This document shows positions 60,118-64,000 of a stretch of 64,000 nt of DNA, piece after piece. How positions within the stretch are numbered: position 1 is the first letter of the stretch; every line of letters begins with the position of its first letter. The position numbers and the translations under genes are program-made. The stretch is from NCBI RefSeq assembly GCF_010723575.1, contig NZ_BLKZ01000001.1, positions 2,046,001-2,110,000 of the forward strand. Reading direction: 5' to 3'. Below the pieces are notes generated by a model, which saw nothing but the letters and a program-made list of their open reading frames with translations, ran no database searches and was not told the origin of the DNA. This DNA comes from Mycobacterium bourgelatii. GTDB lineage: Bacteria; Actinomycetota; Actinomycetes; Mycobacteriales; Mycobacteriaceae.

Positions 60118-60181
60118 ACCTCCACTGTTGCACACCTCAGCCGATTCCGGTTGGGCCGAGTCAGGATGCACAATGTCACGT

Positions 60182-60421
60182 ATGCAGACCCACACGATCG
60201 AGCGCACCGACACCGACGAACGCGTCGACGACGGGACCGGCAGCGATACCCCCAAGTACTTCCATTACGTCAAGAAGGACAAGATCGCCGAGAGCGCGGT
60301 GATGGGTAGCCACGTCGTCGCCTTGTGTGGCGAGGTGTTCCCGGTGACGCGCGCCGCGAAGCCGGGCTCACCGGTGTGCCCGGAATGCAAGCGGATCTAC
60401 GAACGGCTCAAGAGGGACTGA
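60182..60421 (+). CDS. DUF3039 small zinc-ribbon-like protein
   Basis: 79 residues: YFHYVKKDKIAESAVMGSHVVALCGEVF then SPVCPECKRIYERL. Three cysteines plus a histidine could bind zinc. Matches Rv2708c closely. Function unknown. The stop codon overlaps the end of the convergent BrkB-family gene by 14 nt. Confidence 0.85.
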   Translation: MQTHTIERTDTDERVDDGTGSDTPKYFHYVKKDKIAESAVMGSHVVALCGEVFPVTRAAKPGSPVCPECKRIYERLKRD

Positions 60422-61424
60422 TTTCCGCCGACGGCTCGGCCGCCGCGGTGTCCTGCTTCGTGTCCTGCTTGGCGGTCGTTGAAACCGGTTCCGTGCCCCT
60501 GCCGAACCGCGCCACCAACCATTTGCGCAGCCGGTGGGCGTGTGTCGCAGGCGCCGGCCATTCCTCCTGGACCGCGGCGTTCAGTTCGGCGCCGATCATG
60601 ATGGAGAAACCGCCGAAGTAAGCGAACAACAAGAACGCGATGGGTGTCGCGAGCGCTCCGTACGTGTAGCCGGTGCTGCCGATCCATCTGAGGTAGAAGC
60701 GCAGGATCAACGTCGCGGCGAGGAAGACGACGGTCGCCAACACCGTGCCGGGTATCAGTCGATGCGTTGGCAGCGGTACCGGCAGCGCCACCCGGTACAA
60801 AACCGTCACCCCGGCCATCAGGCCCAGGATCAGGGCGGGGTAGTAGCCGTAGTGGAGCAGATTCTGCATGCCCTCGGGAATGTGCTCGCTGACCTTGCGC
60901 GGGCCGACGACCGCCACTGGCGCGGTCACGACCACGAACATCAGCATCACTATGTAGAGGAACAGCGCGAAGAAGCGCTGCCGCACAGGGTGTCGCAACG
61001 GCGTCTGGTCGTGCGCCTCGACCACGGCATCGACGAACGACGAAACCGCTGACGACCCCGCCCACAACGAAATGAAGAAACCCAACGACACCACCTCGCC
61101 GCGTGCGGTTCGGGTGATGTCGCGAATCGTGGGTTGAATGATCTCGTTGACGACGTTGGGAGAGAAGAAGTTGCGGGTCGTCGAGAGCACCGTTTTGATG
61201 ATCGCGTCCAGCGTGTCGGGACCGAACAACGGCGCTACGTAGGCCAACGCCCCCAGCATCCCCAGCAGCAACGGTGGGGTGGACAGGCACGTCCAAAAAC
61301 CTGCTTCGGCCGACTCCGAGAAGATCGAGTCATCCCAGGCTTTGGACAGAGTCCTCTTGCCGATGTGCCAGATGTGGTGGCGGGACGGCTTCGGCGGAGC
61401 ATGCGCGGTCATCCGGTCCAGCAT
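60408..61424 (-). CDS. YihY/BrkB-family membrane protein
   Basis: 338 residues with about six to seven membrane helices. The family core includes SVSSFVDAVVEAH-type and GSTGYTYGALATPIAFLLFAYFG segments (here SSAVSSFVDAV and the latter near 255-275) and ends with a Thr/Lys/Glu-rich tail. Despite the old name ribonuclease BN, the family consists of membrane proteins of unclear function. Corresponds to Rv2707. ATG 61412 is an alternative start. It overlaps the DUF3039 gene at the 3' end. Confidence 0.87.
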   Translation of the reverse strand: MLDRMTAHAPPKPSRHHIWHIGKRTLSKAWDDSIFSESAEAGFWTCLSTPPLLLGMLGALAYVAPLFGPDTLDAIIKTVLSTTRNFFSPNVVNEIIQPTIRDITRTARGEVVSLGFFISLWAGSSAVSSFVDAVVEAHDQTPLRHPVRQRFFALFLYIVMLMFVVVTAPVAVVGPRKVSEHIPEGMQNLLHYGYYPALILGLMAGVTVLYRVALPVPLPTHRLIPGTVLATVVFLAATLILRFYLRWIGSTGYTYGALATPIAFLLFAYFGGFSIMIGAELNAAVQEEWPAPATHAHRLRKWLVARFGRGTEPVSTTAKQDTKQDTAAAEPSAEISPS

Positions 61425-61474
61425 TCCGCAAGTTTGCCCGTACCGCCGTCATTGCCGAGGGCGAGTTTGCGGAT

Positions 61475-61666
61475 TTAGACGCTGCTGCTGCTGGTCTCCA
61501 ACACCGCGGCCAATTCCACCAGTTTCGCCTCGTGCTTGTTGGCGTGGTGCTGGCAGAAGAGAAGCTCGGCTCCAGAGGGCAGCTTGGCACGCACACGGGC
61601 CGCTGCACCGCAGCGGTCGCAGCGGTCTGCTCTTGTCAGTTCGGGACTGGTCAGAGTTGCGTTCAT
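61475..61666 (-). CDS. DUF7455 small zinc-ribbon protein
   Basis: 63 residues. RADRCDRCGAAARVRAKLP has a CxxC pair and LLFCQHHANKHE adds Cys and His, an apparent zinc site. The family is widespread in actinobacteria, with no known function. GGAGAA lies 5 nt before ATG 61666. Confidence 0.82.
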   Translation of the reverse strand: MNATLTSPELTRADRCDRCGAAARVRAKLPSGAELLFCQHHANKHEAKLVELAAVLETSSSSV

Positions 61667-61793
61667 GGCTTCTCCGTTCTCGCGTATGTCTAACTGTGTC
61701 AGACGTTTGCCGTTTTCGCCTTGTTCCCAACCTGTTGTCAGGTGTGTCGTTTCTCACGGATTTTTTGAGCGAAAATTGGGCATCCTCTGTAGG

Positions 61794-62159
61794 ATGACTG
61801 CCACGCCTGACCTGCTGGTCCACCTGTGTGGCAGCGAGGATTGGTCAGCTGCCCGCCGTCTCGGCGGAATTCATCCCAGTGCCGATATCGGCTTTATCCA
61901 TTTGTCGACTCCGGAGCAAGTGCATCTGCCCGCCAACCGCCTTTACCGTGGTCGACGCGATTTGCTCCTGCTCCATATTGACCCATTAACGCTTGATTCG
62001 CCCGTGGAATGGGAACCGGGTGTAGAGACAGATCCAGAGTCGATGTTATTCCCACACCTGTACGGGCCGCTGCCACTGCGCGCGGTTATCAAAGCCACGC
62101 CCTACCTGCCTGGGGAGGACGGGACCTTCCCGCCTGCGGCAGTGCCACCGGCGATTTAG
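61794..62159 (+). CDS. DUF952 protein
   Basis: 121 residues. FIHLSTPEQVHLPANRLYRGRRDLLLLHID and FPHLYGPLPLRAVI are the DUF952 signatures, related to ADP-ribosyl/glutathione S-transferase-like small folds with no proven activity. It overlaps the end of the RidA gene by 4 nt (convergent). The ATG at 61794 gives the conserved start; no clear ribosome binding site. Confidence 0.82.
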   Translation: MTATPDLLVHLCGSEDWSAARRLGGIHPSADIGFIHLSTPEQVHLPANRLYRGRRDLLLLHIDPLTLDSPVEWEPGVETDPESMLFPHLYGPLPLRAVIKATPYLPGEDGTFPPAAVPPAI

Positions 62160-62542
62160 CTGTCAGCGTAAGCGTCGGCAAGGTAGGCGTCGGCTTCGAT
62201 CTCCACCAACAACTCGGGTGAGATCAGCGCCGAGACCTCCACCATCGTGGCCACCGGACGAACCTCGCCGAAAACCTCTGCATGCACGTCGCCGACTTCG
62301 CGCCAACGGTCGATATCGGTGATGTAGATGCGGGTGCGCACCACATCGGTGAGTGCGGCTCCCGCCTGAGTCAACGCGATCTCAATGCGACGCAACGCGT
62401 CCCGTGCCTGTGCAGCGACGTTGTCACCACTGCCCGTCGTGCCCGCCACCGCCACGTGTGGCCCTACTCGCACGGCGCGCGAGTAACCGACGGCGGCTTC
62501 GAATTCGGACCCGGACGAGACATTCTGGCGGGGCAGTGGCAT
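62156..62542 (-). CDS. RidA/YjgF-family protein
   Basis: 128 residues, chorismate-mutase-like trimer fold. The signature VRTRIYITDIDRWREVG and the preceding QARDALRRIEIALTQAGA are present; the family Arg in VRTRIY coordinates substrate. RidA enzymes hydrolyse reactive enamines/imines from PLP enzymes. Corresponds to Rv2704. ATG 62542 follows a TACTGT hexamer by 7 nt, which favours this start. Confidence 0.9.
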   Translation of the reverse strand: MPLPRQNVSSGSEFEAAVGYSRAVRVGPHVAVAGTTGSGDNVAAQARDALRRIEIALTQAGAALTDVVRTRIYITDIDRWREVGDVHAEVFGEVRPVATMVEVSALISPELLVEIEADAYLADAYADS

Positions 62543-62549
62543 GCGCGTC

Positions 62550-62555
62550 ACAGTA
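62550..62555 (-). promoter_or_regulatory. -10 element for leaderless ridA-type gene
   Basis: On the minus strand TACTGT is followed by 7 nt and then ATG at 62542. Confidence 0.55.
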
Positions 62556-62617
62556 CGACGCGATGTCCATCCGGCGCAGAAGGCTTGGACTGCCGCAGCT
62601 TGGGGTACGGCCAACGT

Positions 62618-62761
62618 ATGAAACAGGATCCGAAGGACGCCACGCAGGTGACCGAGGAACAGCGCCGGATGCAGGAAGAGCTGGATCACCAGGGCGAAGA
62701 CCCCGACGCGCCCGCGTTGCATCAGTCTCGGCACGACGTCGCCGACGAAACCCGGCGTTGA
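62618..62761 (+). CDS. Small acidic hydrophilic protein (hypothetical)
   Basis: 47 residues, rich in Asp, Glu, Gln and Arg (VTEEQRRMQEELDHQGEDPD), with no membrane segment or known domain. The ATG is preceded by TACGGC at 6 nt, a near match to the leaderless promoters around it. Coding is plausible but not proven. Confidence 0.45.
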   Translation: MKQDPKDATQVTEEQRRMQEELDHQGEDPDAPALHQSRHDVADETRR

Positions 62762-62806
62762 TCCCCCGGCTTTACCTGTTCGGACTTTGCTGGTAGCTAG
62801 TGCTGT

Positions 62807-63256
62807 GTGCGCTTGTTTCCTGTCACGGTCGTGGTTGCCGTGGCAGTTGTGGCCGCGGGTTGTGGGGGAGTGCCTCACCACTCCGGTCCTTCACTCAACG
62901 ACGAGGTACGCGTCGGCAAATTCATGTTCACCGTGACTGCGATCAGTCTCGGCGTGCCGAAAACCGGAACCCGCACGGCGCAAGGCACTTTCGTCATCGT
63001 CAACCTCAGGGTGCGGAACATGGTCGCCGTGCCGCAACCCGTTTACTGCCAGGACCAGACGCTCAAAGACCGCAACGGCAGGCGATACGACAACGCCGTG
63101 AACCTCGATAGCCACACCGACCGCACAGTCATCCAGCCCGGCAAAGCGGTTCAGATCAAGTGCGCCTTCGATGTCCGGAAGGATTCGCTACCGGACAGCG
63201 TTACGTTGCGCGACTCGCAGTACACCAGCGGCGTGACGGTCACTCTTCTGCGGTGA
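62807..63256 (+). CDS. Lipoprotein with DUF4352-like immunoglobulin-type domain
   Basis: 149 residues. Signal peptide with lipobox AAGC at residues 16-19, then a beta-sandwich domain: VRVGKFMFTVTAISLG, GTFVIVNLRVRNM and PGKAVQIKCAFDV are the usual DUF4352/telomeric-repeat-like strands. Two cysteines (VYCQDQ and IKCAF) probably pair. Anchored on the outer face of the membrane; ligand unknown. GTG 62807 is the likely start. Confidence 0.78.
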   Translation: MRLFPVTVVVAVAVVAAGCGGVPHHSGPSLNDEVRVGKFMFTVTAISLGVPKTGTRTAQGTFVIVNLRVRNMVAVPQPVYCQDQTLKDRNGRRYDNAVNLDSHTDRTVIQPGKAVQIKCAFDVRKDSLPDSVTLRDSQYTSGVTVTLLR

Positions 63257-63422
63257 CGCGACTCCGTAAGCGGGCGAGCGGAGGACCGTCACCAATTTTG
63301 TGGATGTCATGTCGCGTTGCGCGGAGTTAATGTTTTTGCATCCGGCCTGCCGATTCCTTGCTGGGGGCATCAAGACCGACTTCGGCATCCCGCGGCGGTC
63401 ATGATGCTTTGAGAGGTGCGCT

Positions 63423-64000
63423 GTGTCCTTGTTGATCGTGGGGCCGGAAGCTTTGACGGTGGCGTCTGCCGATTTGACCGGTATCGAGTCGGCGCTAAGT
63501 GCGGCCAATGCGTCGGCGACCGCTCAAACGACCGCAGTTGTGGCTGCGGCTTCCGATGAGGTGTCGGCCGCCATCGCGGCCGTGTTCTCCAGCTACGGCC
63601 GGGAATACCAAGCGCTCAGCGCAGCAGCGTTGGCGTTTCATGATCAGTTCCTGCACGCCCTGAGCGGCGGCGCCGCTGCATACTCCACCGCCGAGGCCAG
63701 CAACAAGGGACTCTTGAACGTCTTCGCGGACAACGTGCTTGGGGTGATCAACACCCCGACGCAGGTGTTGTTGGGACGTCCGCTGATCGGCAACGGCGCC
63801 GACGGTGCGGCCGGCACCGGCCAAAACGGCGGTGCCGGGGGGATCTTGTTCGGAAACGGCGGCCGAGGGGGATCGGGTGCTCCAGGCATGGCCGGGGGCA
63901 GGGGTGGCGACGCGGGTTTGTGGGGAAACGGCGGAGCCGGCGGACGTGGCGGGGACACCGTGCTCGGCGGCCCCGCCGGCGATGGTGGCGTCGGCGGGGC
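63423..64000 (+). CDS. PE_PGRS family protein, N-terminal part (runs off window)
   Basis: 192 codons seen with no stop to the right edge. The PE domain (about 1-95: VSLLIVGPEALTVASADLTG, then AALAFHDQFLHALSGGAAAY) is followed by the linker LLGRPLIGNGADG and Gly-rich PGRS repeats (NGGAGG, GNGGRGG). GTG start with GAGAGG about 8 nt upstream. PE_PGRS proteins are exported by ESX-5 to the cell surface. The true end lies outside. Confidence 0.9.
   Translation, partial: MSLLIVGPEALTVASADLTGIESALSAANASATAQTTAVVAAASDEVSAAIAAVFSSYGREYQALSAAALAFHDQFLHALSGGAAAYSTAEASNKGLLNVFADNVLGVINTPTQVLLGRPLIGNGADGAAGTGQNGGAGGILFGNGGRGGSGAPGMAGGRGGDAGLWGNGGAGGRGGDTVLGGPAGDGGVGG

Overview
The window is high-GC actinobacterial DNA from a Mycobacterium. 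The gene order from the fabG5-type reductase to the RidA gene follows, inverted, the M. tuberculosis region Rv2766c to Rv2704 (from memory of that genome). PE_PGRS genes point to the slow-growing branch. RecA carries an intein at the insertion site used in M. leprae and some other mycobacteria, not the M. tuberculosis site. A species close to the M. kansasii/M. gastri group would fit, but I cannot fix the species from sequence alone.

Layout. 1-7.6 kb: lipid metabolism (single-chain biotin-dependent acyl-CoA carboxylase, short-chain dehydrogenase, a translationally coupled acyl-CoA dehydrogenase pair, dienelactone hydrolase). 7.7-14.3 kb: thymidylate and folate genes thyA-dfrA and, further on, thyX; between them lie a DivIVA-like coiled-coil protein, a YcaQ/AlkX-type DNA glycosylase and an HsdM-HsdS methyltransferase with no HsdR. 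14.4-17.0 kb: dapA and RNase J. 17.0-20.1 kb (minus strand): methyltransferase, mycofactocin-type SDR, monooxygenase and a lipoprotein. 20.3-26.2 kb: ftsK, argA, pgsA3 and the envelope-stress operon clgR-pspA-pspM. 26.2-30.6 kb: a frameshifted PE_PGRS gene, ephG, a glycosyltransferase-like protein, a DUF3046 protein and a FhuF-type iron-sulfur protein. 30.7-36.7 kb: recA (with intein)-recX, a diguanylate cyclase, miaB and a membrane protein. 36.7-43.6 kb: DUF349 protein, DMT transporter, a 10-bp tandem repeat, then miaA-dapF-hflX. 43.7-48.6 kb: fadE20 with a TetR-like operator, a TerC protein with a suspicious in-frame stop, and an LGFP-repeat membrane protein. 48.6-51.2 kb: lexA, divergent chiZ-type gene, nrdR, nitrobindin. 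51.2-64 kb: PhzF, hydrolase, PAC2 protein, trypsin-like lipoprotein, sthA, DUF4192 gene, ideR, sigB, small DUF proteins, BrkB-family protein, RidA, a lipoprotein and the start of a second PE_PGRS gene that runs off the window.

Two regulatory themes stand out. First, at least 19 genes start with ATG or GTG placed 6-8 nt after a TANNNT hexamer and have no Shine-Dalgarno sequence, which is the signature of leaderless transcripts. This fixes several start codons. Second, stress promoters are readable by eye: LexA boxes before recA and lexA, RecA-NDp (PafBC-type) promoters before recA and the chiZ-type gene, and SigE/SigH-type promoters with identical 17-nt spacers before clgR and sigB.

No tRNA, rRNA, CRISPR array or insertion sequence was recognised.
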